The position numbers and the translations under genes were made by a program. A model generated the notes under the pieces. That model searched no databases, had not been told where the DNA came from, and saw only the letters and a list, made by a program, of their open reading frames with translations. Below, piece after piece: positions 1-4,486 of a stretch of DNA of 6,139 bases (positions within the stretch are counted from its first letter, which is position 1; every line of letters begins with the position of its first letter). The stretch is from CAZQKL01 sp964593895 [NCBI: uncultured bacterium]. GTDB taxonomy: Bacteria > DYJV01. Where the stretch lies: assembly GCA_964593895.1 (NCBI GenBank), contig CAZQKL010000108.1:1-6139 (forward strand). The letters are read 5' to 3'.

Positions 1-15
1 AGAGAGAGAGAGAGA
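1..15. repeat. (GA)n tract of cassette 1 promoter, cut by window edge
   Basis: The window opens inside an AG/GA dinucleotide run. At least seven complete GA units are visible (2-15) and the tract probably continues to the left. It is followed by the same ATAATAGG sequence that follows the complete nine-unit tracts at 2089-2106 and 4133-4150, so this is the promoter spacer repeat of the first cassette. True unit number and the -35 box cannot be read here. Confidence 0.9.
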
Positions 16-19
16 TAAT
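14..19 (+). promoter_or_regulatory. -10 element of cassette 1 promoter (partial promoter)
   Basis: GATAAT matches five of six bases of the sigma70 -10 consensus TATAAT. It occupies the same position relative to the GA tract and downstream leader as the -10 boxes of the two complete promoters. The -35 box is expected just left of the window. Transcription would start about seven bases downstream and read the small peptide gene at 84. Confidence 0.6.
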
Positions 20-35
20 AGGTGGCGTAATTTCC

Positions 36-56
36 GGTTGGCGTCAACCTCTTTTT
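36..56 (+). promoter_or_regulatory. Leader hairpin plus T-run, cassette 1
   Basis: GGTTG-GCGT-CAACC forms a 5-bp stem with a 4-base loop (36-49). It is followed by TC and five T residues. The element lies in the 5' leader between promoter and ribosome binding site, and is conserved in all three cassettes. It looks like a weak intrinsic terminator or attenuator, though the GGTTGGCGTCAACC palindrome could equally be a protein-binding operator. The T-run is one base shorter here than in cassettes 2 and 3 (T5 against T6). Confidence 0.5.
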
Positions 57-83
57 GAAGTAAAATTTGAAGGAGGGAAAGAT

Positions 84-263
84 ATGAAAAAGATTATTAT
101 TATTTTGATGTTATGTCTTTCATTACTTTTCCCAATGAAAAAATTATTTGCTAAACCACCTGTAAAAGGAACATGTTGTCCTGAACTTTTTTCAATTTGT
201 GTTGTCGGAAGTTTTGCTTTCCAGGACTATTATTTGAAGGATTGTGGTCCCTGTAGTGACTAA
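84..263 (+). CDS. Small secreted cysteine-rich peptide, cassette 1
   Basis: This 59-residue ORF starts at an ATG preceded by a strong GAAGGAGG site seven bases upstream. The site lies in the same leader that precedes the peptide genes of the other two cassettes. The N-terminus reads as a signal peptide: MKK, a run of Ile/Leu to about residue 16, and a likely signal peptidase I site at LFA|KPP after residue 23. The mature part would be about 36 residues with five cysteines (C31, C32, C39, C54, C57) and ends DCGPCSD, so it carries a CGPC motif like the active site of thioredoxin. Its signal peptide differs from those of cassettes 2 and 3, although the leader upstream of the start is nearly the same. 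The ORF is short enough to be missed by usual length cut-offs. Position, leader, export signal and the paired CC make a real gene very likely. Function is unknown; a bacteriocin-like or signalling peptide is possible. Confidence 0.85.
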   Translation: MKKIIIILMLCLSLLFPMKKLFAKPPVKGTCCPELFSICVVGSFAFQDYYLKDCGPCSD

Positions 264-286
264 TTTGTAATTCTTCAGGAGGCTAT

Positions 287-1357
287 ATGAAAAGGCTGCA
301 GCCTATTTGTTTAATTTGTGTTTTACTTATCTTAACAAGTTGTAACAGTCTAAAAAAACACAAAAGTCAATATAGGTTTCAAATCACAAAACTAAAAGAA
401 CCAAAATATATGGTAAAAGCACATATAATTGAATTAAAAATCAATGAGCCAATATCCTGGTTATCTGATATCGAAACAATAAATAATAAAATCCTGGTCG
501 TATCACCTGACTCTACTGAGATGATAAAAATAATCAACCCTGAAACAGGTACTATTTTAAAAAGTTTCGGTAGAAAAGGACAGGCACCGGAAGAATTTAT
601 AGGTCACCCTTCAATAATTAAAGACCCTTTAGATGAACATTCATTCTGGTTATATGATTTAACGACTTCTAAATTAAAAAAATACAATATCAACCAGGTA
701 TTAAACGGTAGGGTAAAACCGATTAACATAATAGGAAATCTTTCTTTTTTCTTTCATTTAACCATCCTACCTGATTACAGTGTTGCAGGAATTGGCTATT
801 TTGCAGATGCAAGAATTAAAATAAAAAAGAAAAATGGAGAAATTATCAATTTAGGTAACCCCCCTGTAAAAACTGATCACTATCTTAAACAACATTCTCA
901 GGGTTACGATGGCAATTTGATTTTTCTTCCAAAACAAAAAGATATAATTATAACAACCATTTGGGGAGGTTTAATCGAAAGGTACAATATAGAAAAAGGG
1001 TTTAAATACTCCTACCTGATTTCTGAAGGCTTCTTCCCAGCATACAGGATTGTAAAAACAACCGATGGAGCACACTGGACTTTAAGTAAAGAGAGCAAAA
1101 TAGGGATTATAGATGCTAAATTTCTAAGGAAAGATAATAAAATTTACATGCTTTTTTCAGGCAATAAAGTTGTGCCTGGCAGATATTCTGAAAAAGAAAG
1201 TGCAAAAACAATTTATGTATTTGATCCACAAAAAAATAAACTTACTGAAAAGATTATTTTAAGCCAGGGATTAAATGGATTTTGCATTTTAAATAATTCA
1301 GGTAAGAGAGTGATTTACGGTTATGCCGACAACAAAATTTTCAAAATTCTCCCATAA
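287..1357 (+). CDS. 6-bladed beta-propeller lipoprotein, cassette 1
   Basis: A 356-residue protein with a lipoprotein signal peptide: MKR, a hydrophobic core and a lipobox LTSC with Cys19 as the lipidated residue. The mature protein is therefore membrane-anchored outside the cytoplasm. The body has repeated beta-strand blades, with strands such as ILVVSPDSTEMIKIINPETG (70-89), FWLYDLTTSKLKKYNI (120-135) and TIYVFDPQKNKL further on. The FGRKGQAPEEF segment (94-104) is a hallmark of the secreted 6-bladed propellers (NHL/TolB-like, the DUF5128-type family) common in Bacteroidota and some other phyla. The start is set by AGGAGG at 277-282, four bases before the ATG, the same spacing as in the propeller genes of cassettes 2 and 3. 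It lies 23 bases after the peptide gene with no terminator between, so the two are probably co-transcribed. It is a different subtype from the other two propellers, which have no lipobox. Likely a binding or scaffold protein for the secreted peptide (inference). Confidence 0.88.
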   Translation: MKRLQPICLICVLLILTSCNSLKKHKSQYRFQITKLKEPKYMVKAHIIELKINEPISWLSDIETINNKILVVSPDSTEMIKIINPETGTILKSFGRKGQAPEEFIGHPSIIKDPLDEHSFWLYDLTTSKLKKYNINQVLNGRVKPINIIGNLSFFFHLTILPDYSVAGIGYFADARIKIKKKNGEIINLGNPPVKTDHYLKQHSQGYDGNLIFLPKQKDIIITTIWGGLIERYNIEKGFKYSYLISEGFFPAYRIVKTTDGAHWTLSKESKIGIIDAKFLRKDNKIYMLFSGNKVVPGRYSEKESAKTIYVFDPQKNKLTEKIILSQGLNGFCILNNSGKRVIYGYADNKIFKILP

Positions 1358-1898
1358 AGTTCTTAATCAAAAATTTATCACGGTATCCATATTTTTTTTA
1401 ACCTTTATATTTGTCAGTATTTTAATCTTCAAAGGAATAATCAAAAATCCATTGCAAAATAACAGAAAAATTAAATATACTTTTCCTGAGAAGGGATGCT
1501 TACTTAAAGATAACAAAATTTTAAAGTTGGACAAAAAAACTTTAAACAATTCTACAAAATTAATTTATATTCTTAACATTGATTGTTCAATATGTATATT
1601 TAATCTATCTAAACTTTATAACATTTTTACTAAATTACGCATTAAAAACAAAGAGTTACAATTTGTAATTATAACAAAAAATTATCCCTGTTCATATATT
1701 ACCTATTTTATCCACAAAATACTCTCTAACTATGGACATTATAAAGTCTGGATTTTTCAGAGCAATGTCATCGATTACTATAACTTAAAAAATGATGTTT
1801 TTCTTTTAGACAAAAATAATGAAGTTCTATACTCCACCAACCATTTCAATTGCACTTATATTGAAAAAGAGAGCATGAAAAAACTAAGAAATAATTAA
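1323..1898 (+). CDS. Membrane-anchored thioredoxin-like CxxC protein, cassette 1
   Basis: A 191-residue protein with one N-terminal membrane segment (about 19-37) after a basic tail. A predicted extracytoplasmic domain follows. A beta strand LIYILNI runs into D87-C88-S-I-C91-IFNL, the strand-CxxC-helix arrangement of thioredoxin-like proteins. LLDKNNEVLYS near 161-171 resembles the 'DxxGxI' strand that follows the active-site region in TlpA/AhpC-type folds. The CxxC-[IL]-F-N signature recurs in the third gene of both other cassettes, although this copy is longer and otherwise divergent. Extra cysteines are at 59, 123 and 177. The start overlaps the propeller gene by 35 bases and has no clear Shine-Dalgarno, and no other usable start lies nearby, so translation probably depends on coupling. 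Likely a thiol-disulfide oxidoreductase or reductant for the cysteine-rich peptide (inference); the fold is not proven by this reading. Confidence 0.75.
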   Translation: MPTTKFSKFSHKVLNQKFITVSIFFLTFIFVSILIFKGIIKNPLQNNRKIKYTFPEKGCLLKDNKILKLDKKTLNNSTKLIYILNIDCSICIFNLSKLYNIFTKLRIKNKELQFVIITKNYPCSYITYFIHKILSNYGHYKVWIFQSNVIDYYNLKNDVFLLDKNNEVLYSTNHFNCTYIEKESMKKLRNN

Positions 1899-1903
1899 AA
1901 AAA

Positions 1904-1919
1904 CTGGAGTTAACACCAG
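1904..1919. other. Imperfect palindrome after cassette 1 operon
   Basis: CTGGAGTTAACACCAG is symmetric apart from one A/A mismatch pair and lies six bases after the stop codon of the CxxC gene. It could form a small hairpin, but no T-run follows, so it is not a convincing intrinsic terminator. It has no counterpart after cassette 2. Confidence 0.3.
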
Positions 1920-1949
1920 CCTGTACTATATTTAAAATCAAATATCAGA

Positions 1950-2028
1950 TGTTAGGTTTGAACTGAGGAAGAGAATTAATTATTTAAATTAGAGAGACTT
2001 ATTCATTTTTAAAACCCAGAACCTAACA
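1950..2028. repeat. Inverted repeat element in spacer between cassettes 1 and 2
   Basis: TGTTAGGTT (1950-1958) is complementary to AACCTAACA (2020-2028), with 61 bases between. The right arm runs on as further C-rich units (ACCCAGTACCTAATACCC, ending at 2045). The interior (GAACTGAGGAAGA, then AATTAATTA) is shared with the spacer between cassettes 2 and 3, so both spacers are copies of one element. The left arm here is shorter and more decayed. With the T-rich stretch that follows at 2049, it may end transcription of the upstream cassette. It could also be a genome-wide extragenic repeat or a small non-autonomous element. Confidence 0.65.
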
Positions 2029-2048
2029 CCCAGTACCTAATACCCGGT

Positions 2049-2077
2049 ACATTTTTTATTATTTTTTTAAATTTTTC
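2049..2077 (+). promoter_or_regulatory. Conserved T-rich block upstream of cassette 2 promoter
   Basis: A 29-base block of almost only T and A sits two bases before the -35 box and is identical to 4094-4122. Its position fits an UP element contacted by the RNA polymerase alpha subunit. The same T-runs, placed after the inverted repeat arm, could also be the U-tract of a terminator for the previous cassette. Confidence 0.5.
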
Positions 2078-2079
2078 TC

Positions 2080-2110
2080 TTGACATAAGAGAGAGAGAGA
2101 GAGAGATAAT
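2080..2110 (+). promoter_or_regulatory. Predicted phase-variable sigma70-type promoter, cassette 2
   Basis: A perfect -35 TTGACA (2080-2085) and a near-perfect -10 GATAAT (2105-2110) are separated by 19 bp, nearly all of it GA dinucleotide repeat. The optimum spacer for sigma70 promoters is 17 bp, so nine GA units should give a weak state. Loss of one unit would give 17 bp, and gain of one would give 21 bp. The layout parallels known slippage-controlled promoters such as the TA-repeat hif promoters of Haemophilus. It drives the peptide gene at 2175 with a predicted leader of about 58 bases. Confidence 0.75.
2089..2106. repeat. (GA)9 microsatellite in cassette 2 promoter
   Basis: Nine uninterrupted GA units lie between the -35 box and the -10 box, the last unit overlapping the -10 GATAAT. 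Pure dinucleotide tracts of this length are prone to slipped-strand mispairing. The same nine units occur in cassette 3. Confidence 0.95.
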
Positions 2111-2126
2111 AGGTGGCGTAATTTCC

Positions 2127-2148
2127 GGTTGGCGTCAACCTCTTTTTT
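2127..2148 (+). promoter_or_regulatory. Leader hairpin plus T-run, cassette 2
   Basis: GGTTG (2127-2131), loop GCGT and CAACC (2136-2140) form a 5-bp stem followed by TC and six T. TGGCGT occurs at 2114-2119 and again at 2130-2135 inside the loop side of the hairpin. The element lies in the transcribed leader and may attenuate transcription or bind a regulator. The stem is short, so termination would be inefficient. Confidence 0.5.
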
Positions 2149-2174
2149 GAAGTAAAATTTGAAGGAGGAAAAAG

Positions 2175-2414
2175 ATGAAAAAAGCAATCGACTGGATTGA
2201 AAGAACATTGATTGCAATTGCTTTTGTTTTCGTTATGTTTGGAGGAATTGGTCTAACCAATTTTAATGCTTTCGCAAAAAGAAAAATAAGAATTCATGCT
2301 TCAAATTTAGTATTTGAAGGAGATTCTTGCAAATATCAATGTTGTGAGAAAGGTGGAGATTGCGAAATCTGGATTGAATTTGAAATACCCGATGCTAACA
2401 ACGATCATAAATAG
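2175..2414 (+). CDS. Small secreted cysteine-rich peptide, cassette 2
   Basis: A 79-residue precursor starting at ATG six bases after AAGGAGG. Residues 1-34 form a signal peptide with basic start, a hydrophobic core (about 12-27) and AFA|KRK as the likely signal peptidase I site. The mature product is about 45 residues with four cysteines in the pattern C-x3-CC-x5-C (C52, C56, C57, C63), enough for two disulfides, and an acidic tail ending in EIPDANNDHK. The signal peptide is identical to that of cassette 3, while the mature part keeps only a scaffold (H41, N44, F47, C52, the CC pair, KxGxxCE, EIP). The GLTNFNAFA end of the leader is faintly like the NVEALA leader of Bacteroidota peptides, which also neighbour propeller genes; I treat this as analogy only. 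A hairpin with a weak T-run directly after the gene may cut transcription before the propeller gene. Confidence 0.9.
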   Translation: MKKAIDWIERTLIAIAFVFVMFGGIGLTNFNAFAKRKIRIHASNLVFEGDSCKYQCCEKGGDCEIWIEFEIPDANNDHK

Positions 2415-2420
2415 AATAAA

Positions 2421-2449
2421 GGCGGAAGAATTTTCTTCCGCCCTGTTTT
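2421..2449 (+). terminator. Intrinsic terminator or attenuator after peptide gene, cassette 2
   Basis: GGCGGAAGAA (2421-2430) and TTCTTCCGCC (2433-2442) are perfect reverse complements, giving a 9-10 bp G+C-rich stem with a very short loop, followed by CTGTTTT. The T-run is modest, so partial read-through to the propeller gene is likely. This would make the peptide more abundant than the downstream proteins. Confidence 0.75.
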
Positions 2450-2464
2450 AGATTGGGAGGAAAA

Positions 2465-3478
2465 ATGAAAAAAAAGATTTTTTCTTTTGTAATATTGTGT
2501 TTTTCCATATCAATTCTTTCAACACCTCAATACTCAACGATAAAACCCACGAATGAATTAAAGATAACTGAAGATATCCCGTATAAAAGTAATTTTTTTT
2601 ATATTCCAGAAAAAAAATACTTTGTATTTGGTAGAAGAACAAGCGGATTTTCAGTTTATGACAGTAATGGAAAATTAATTAAAAAATATAATCCCCCTTC
2701 CCAAAGTCCTGGATTTTTGATGGATCTTGAACAATTTTTTATTACAGAAAAATTTTATTATGCTGTGGGGTTGTTTAATATCGTAAAACTGGACAAAAAT
2801 TTTAATTTTGTTGAAGATATAACAAAAGGTAATGCCGGAGGTGGTTCAGTATGTTGGATTAATAATAAAGAAAATTTTTATTGCGCCACCTCAACCTATG
2901 GCCTTGAATACTTAAATAGAAAAGGCATAGTAATAAAACAAAACACTGATATAATAATAAAAAAAAGGCAAAAAACAATCTCACGCTATTTTTCAAGATT
3001 GAAGTTTTATGTTGATTATCCCAGTATATACTTTATTTGTGATGGCGGATTGCAATTTTACAAACTAAATCTCAAAACCTTAAAGACAATTTATAAACGA
3101 CAATTACCCATACCTAAAGATTTCAAATCTGCATTTAAAGAAGATAAAAAAGTCAATCTTGGTTTCAGTATGGAAAGATTTTTAAAAGAAGCAAAAGGCT
3201 ATGGAAGAGTATGGACTATTTATATTTCCGGTGATTACCTTTTTGTTGCATGGAAAAAAACTGCTTTACCAGATGGTTTTGTGGATATTTACTCAATTTC
3301 AAAAAACAAAATTCTTTACCATCTAAAGCTTGAAGACACTGAAGAAACTATTTTCCATAGAATGACTTTTAATCCGAAAAAACCAGTGCTTTACGATTAT
3401 GATTACATAGAGGTTGAAGATGGCAACGATTACGGGCTTATAAGGGCTTATGATTTAACTAAATTCTTGAAAAATTAA
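2465..3478 (+). CDS. Secreted 6-bladed beta-propeller protein, cassette 2
   Basis: A 337-residue protein with a non-lipoprotein signal peptide (KKK, then a hydrophobic stretch to about residue 19). I use ATG 2465, four bases after GGGAGG. A TTG at 2453 would lie inside and upstream of that site and is unlikely. Blade-like strands are visible, such as GFSVYDSNGKLIKKY (61-75) and YYAVGLFNIVKLDKNFNF (98-115). It is a clear paralogue of the propeller at 4487: shared features include the SQSPG turn near 79-83, KLDKNFNF, a CWINNKENFYC segment with cysteines 130 and 140, GYGR, and a conserved acidic C-terminal motif YDYDYIExExxNDYGLI (310-326). It lacks the GRKGQAPEEF-type signature and lipobox of the cassette 1 propeller, so it is a divergent subfamily. 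It probably acts outside the cytoplasmic membrane as partner of the peptide or the CxxC protein (inference). An A8 run at codons 2-4 is a possible slippage site. Confidence 0.82.
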   Translation: MKKKIFSFVILCFSISILSTPQYSTIKPTNELKITEDIPYKSNFFYIPEKKYFVFGRRTSGFSVYDSNGKLIKKYNPPSQSPGFLMDLEQFFITEKFYYAVGLFNIVKLDKNFNFVEDITKGNAGGGSVCWINNKENFYCATSTYGLEYLNRKGIVIKQNTDIIIKKRQKTISRYFSRLKFYVDYPSIYFICDGGLQFYKLNLKTLKTIYKRQLPIPKDFKSAFKEDKKVNLGFSMERFLKEAKGYGRVWTIYISGDYLFVAWKKTALPDGFVDIYSISKNKILYHLKLEDTEETIFHRMTFNPKKPVLYDYDYIEVEDGNDYGLIRAYDLTKFLKN

Positions 3479-3492
3479 AACTGGAGAATTTT

Positions 3493-3951
3493 ATGAACAT
3501 CAGAAGAGTTGTTATTATCCTTTTGCTTATTTTAAGTTTATTTATCGGGGTAAAATACTTTTATCTTTATAACTCTCTTTATAACAATACAAAAAACTTC
3601 AAAAACCTTATTAAAACTGAAAAAAGTATTCTACCGGGAATTTATCTTGTTTACCCCCTTGACGGCTCTGCTTGCGATACCTGCATTTTCAATCTTTGCC
3701 TCACTTTCAAAAAATTCTATAGAGAAAAAATAAAGCTTTTAATTCCTTATGGATTGCCTGACAGGAAATTTCAGGGCTCTAATATTGTGAACATTGTAAA
3801 ATATCATTCAATAAATCCTTTACTTGATAAAAAAGTGGTTTTTGTAAATAAAAATGGGGAAATAACATTTCTTTGTAACATTTCATATCTGATTTCTGGG
3901 AAAAAACAGAATATTAAAAACATAATCTATTGTTTTAAAGCAGAATTTTAA
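3493..3951 (+). CDS. Membrane-anchored thioredoxin-like CxxC protein, cassette 2
   Basis: A 152-residue protein with basic N-terminus (RR at 4-5) and one membrane segment (about 6-22), so the rest should face outside the cytoplasm. The domain has strand GIYLVYP (49-55), then DGSA-C61-DT-C64-IFNL, the strand-CxxC-helix layout of thioredoxin-like folds. Near the end VVFVNKNGEITFL (115-127) resembles the strand pair after the cis-Pro region of TlpA-type proteins. It ends ISGKKQNIKNIIY, very like the end of the cassette 3 protein. It is short for a full thioredoxin domain plus anchor. The ATG follows GGAG by six bases and lies 14 bases after the propeller stop, so one operon. Likely role: reduction, oxidation or isomerisation of disulfides in the secreted peptide or the propeller (inference). 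Extra cysteines are at 69, 128 and 147. Confidence 0.8.
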   Translation: MNIRRVVIILLLILSLFIGVKYFYLYNSLYNNTKNFKNLIKTEKSILPGIYLVYPLDGSACDTCIFNLCLTFKKFYREKIKLLIPYGLPDRKFQGSNIVNIVKYHSINPLLDKKVVFVNKNGEITFLCNISYLISGKKQNIKNIIYCFKAEF

Positions 3952-3974
3952 ACCAGTTAATATTTTATAGTAAA

Positions 3975-4091
3975 GTATTAGGTATTGGGTATTGGGTGTT
4001 AGGTTCGAACTGAGGAAGAAAATTAATTAGATAGACTTTTTCATTTTAAAAACCCTGTACCTATCACCTAAAACCTAACACCTAATACCCA
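3975..4091. repeat. Long inverted repeat element in spacer between cassettes 2 and 3
   Basis: The left arm is a run of degenerate heptamer-like units (TTAGGTA TTGGGTA TTGGGTG TTAGGTT). TGGGTATTGGGTGTTAGGTT at 3986-4005 pairs with 4072-4091 over 20 positions with only one G-T pair, across a 66-base interior. The right arm also contains extra ACCTATC and ACCTAAA units. The interior matches the spacer before cassette 2. It could be an extragenic repeat family, a miniature mobile element, or a structured terminator for the upstream operon together with the following T-rich block. Confidence 0.75.
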
Positions 4092-4093
4092 GC

Positions 4094-4122
4094 ACATTTT
4101 TTATTATTTTTTTAAATTTTTC
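4094..4122 (+). promoter_or_regulatory. Conserved T-rich block upstream of cassette 3 promoter
   Basis: Identical over 29 bases to 2049-2077 and placed one base before the -35 box. It is a candidate UP element, or the U-tract of a terminator for cassette 2 transcripts formed with the inverted repeat just upstream. Confidence 0.5.
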
Positions 4123-4123
4123 C

Positions 4124-4154
4124 TTGACACAAGAGAGAGAGAGAGAGAGATAAT
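4124..4154 (+). promoter_or_regulatory. Predicted phase-variable sigma70-type promoter, cassette 3
   Basis: TTGACA (4124-4129) and GATAAT (4149-4154) are separated by 19 bp made of CAA plus GA repeats, exactly the same geometry as the cassette 2 promoter. Only one spacer base differs (C against T after the -35) plus one indel just upstream of the -35. Spacer length would change in 2-bp steps by tract slippage. Confidence 0.75.
4133..4150. repeat. (GA)9 microsatellite in cassette 3 promoter
   Basis: Nine uninterrupted GA units between the -35 box and the -10 box. The tract has the same length as in cassette 2, so both promoters are in the same predicted weak spacing in this assembly. Confidence 0.95.
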
Positions 4155-4170
4155 AGGTGGCGTAATTTCC

Positions 4171-4192
4171 GGTTGGCGTCAACCTCTTTTTT
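4171..4192 (+). promoter_or_regulatory. Leader hairpin plus T-run, cassette 3
   Basis: Same GGTTG-GCGT-CAACC stem-loop (4171-4184) followed by TC and six T, identical to cassette 2. Possible attenuator or operator in the 5' leader of the peptide gene. Confidence 0.5.
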
Positions 4193-4218
4193 GAAGTAAA
4201 ATTTGAAGGAGGAAAAAG

Positions 4219-4443
4219 ATGAAAAAAGCAATCGACTGGATTGAAAGAACATTGATTGCAATTGCTTTTGTTTTCGTTATGTTTGGAGGAATTGGTCTAA
4301 CCAATTTTAATGCTTTCGCAAAAAGAAAAATAACATATCATATAAAAAATGTGGATTTTAGTCCAGTTGGCTGTGCTCCTTATCATTGCTGTAAAAAAGG
4401 GGATAATTGTGAAATGGAAATTGTAGTCGAAATACCTAAATAA
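4219..4443 (+). CDS. Small secreted cysteine-rich peptide, cassette 3
   Basis: A 74-residue precursor, with ATG six bases after AAGGAGG. Residues 1-38 are identical to those of the cassette 2 precursor, including the predicted AFA|KRK cleavage after residue 34. The mature part is about 40 residues with cysteines at 52, 57, 58 and 64 (C-x4-CC-x5-C), one residue longer between the first cysteine and the CC pair than in cassette 2. It ends in EIPK, without the DANNDHK tail. The mature sequence is otherwise largely different, so leader and scaffold are conserved while surface residues change. This is the pattern of diversifying secreted peptides. It is followed at once by a strong terminator hairpin. 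Activity and target are unknown. Confidence 0.9.
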   Translation: MKKAIDWIERTLIAIAFVFVMFGGIGLTNFNAFAKRKITYHIKNVDFSPVGCAPYHCCKKGDNCEMEIVVEIPK

Positions 4444-4447
4444 TTGA

Positions 4448-4472
4448 GGAGGGGTTCCCCTCCCTTTTTTTT
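4448..4472 (+). terminator. Intrinsic terminator after peptide gene, cassette 3
   Basis: GGAGGGG (4448-4454), TT, CCCCTCC (4457-4463) form a compact G+C-only hairpin apart from one A-T pair, followed by C and eight T. This is a textbook intrinsic terminator, placed between the peptide stop and the propeller ribosome binding site. The stem sequence is unrelated to the one in cassette 2, although the position is the same. Downstream genes would rely on read-through. Confidence 0.82.
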
Positions 4473-4486
4473 GAAAAGGAGGTTTT

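Larger units (their letters stand above)
2089..2289 (+). repeat. 201-bp perfect direct repeat, copy A
   Basis: From the first GA unit through the leader, ribosome binding site, whole signal peptide and first four residues of the mature peptide, this stretch is identical to 4133-4333. Identity ends abruptly inside the codon after KRKI. The genes that follow in the two cassettes are clearly diverged, so the block has either been copied recently or is kept uniform by gene conversion. It is also a substrate for deletion or expansion of the cassette by homologous recombination. Confidence 0.93.
4133..4333 (+). repeat. 201-bp perfect direct repeat, copy B
   Basis: Identical to 2089-2289 from the GA tract through the signal peptide codons. 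The period between the two copies is 2044 bp, the length of one whole cassette. Confidence 0.93.

Noticed and set aside
1367-1549. 60-residue ORF on the - strand
   Set aside because: It is antisense to the CxxC protein gene of cassette 1, with no ribosome binding site or recognisable features; a chance frame in AT-rich DNA.
2107-2112. Alternative -10 (TAATAG) with a 21-bp spacer
   Set aside because: It matches the consensus much less well than GATAAT two bases upstream.
2453-2464. TTG start giving four extra residues (MGGK) to the cassette 2 propeller
   Set aside because: This TTG lies within the GGGAGG ribosome binding site itself. The ATG at 2465 has the same four-base spacing as the other two propeller genes.
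2448-2642. 64-residue ORF on the - strand
   Set aside because: It overlaps the signal-peptide region of the cassette 2 propeller in antisense. Its composition simply mirrors the A/T runs.
3975-4091. CRISPR array from repeated TTAGGT/ACCTAA units
   Set aside because: Units are only about seven bases, without unique spacers of regular length, and the two sides are inverted rather than direct.
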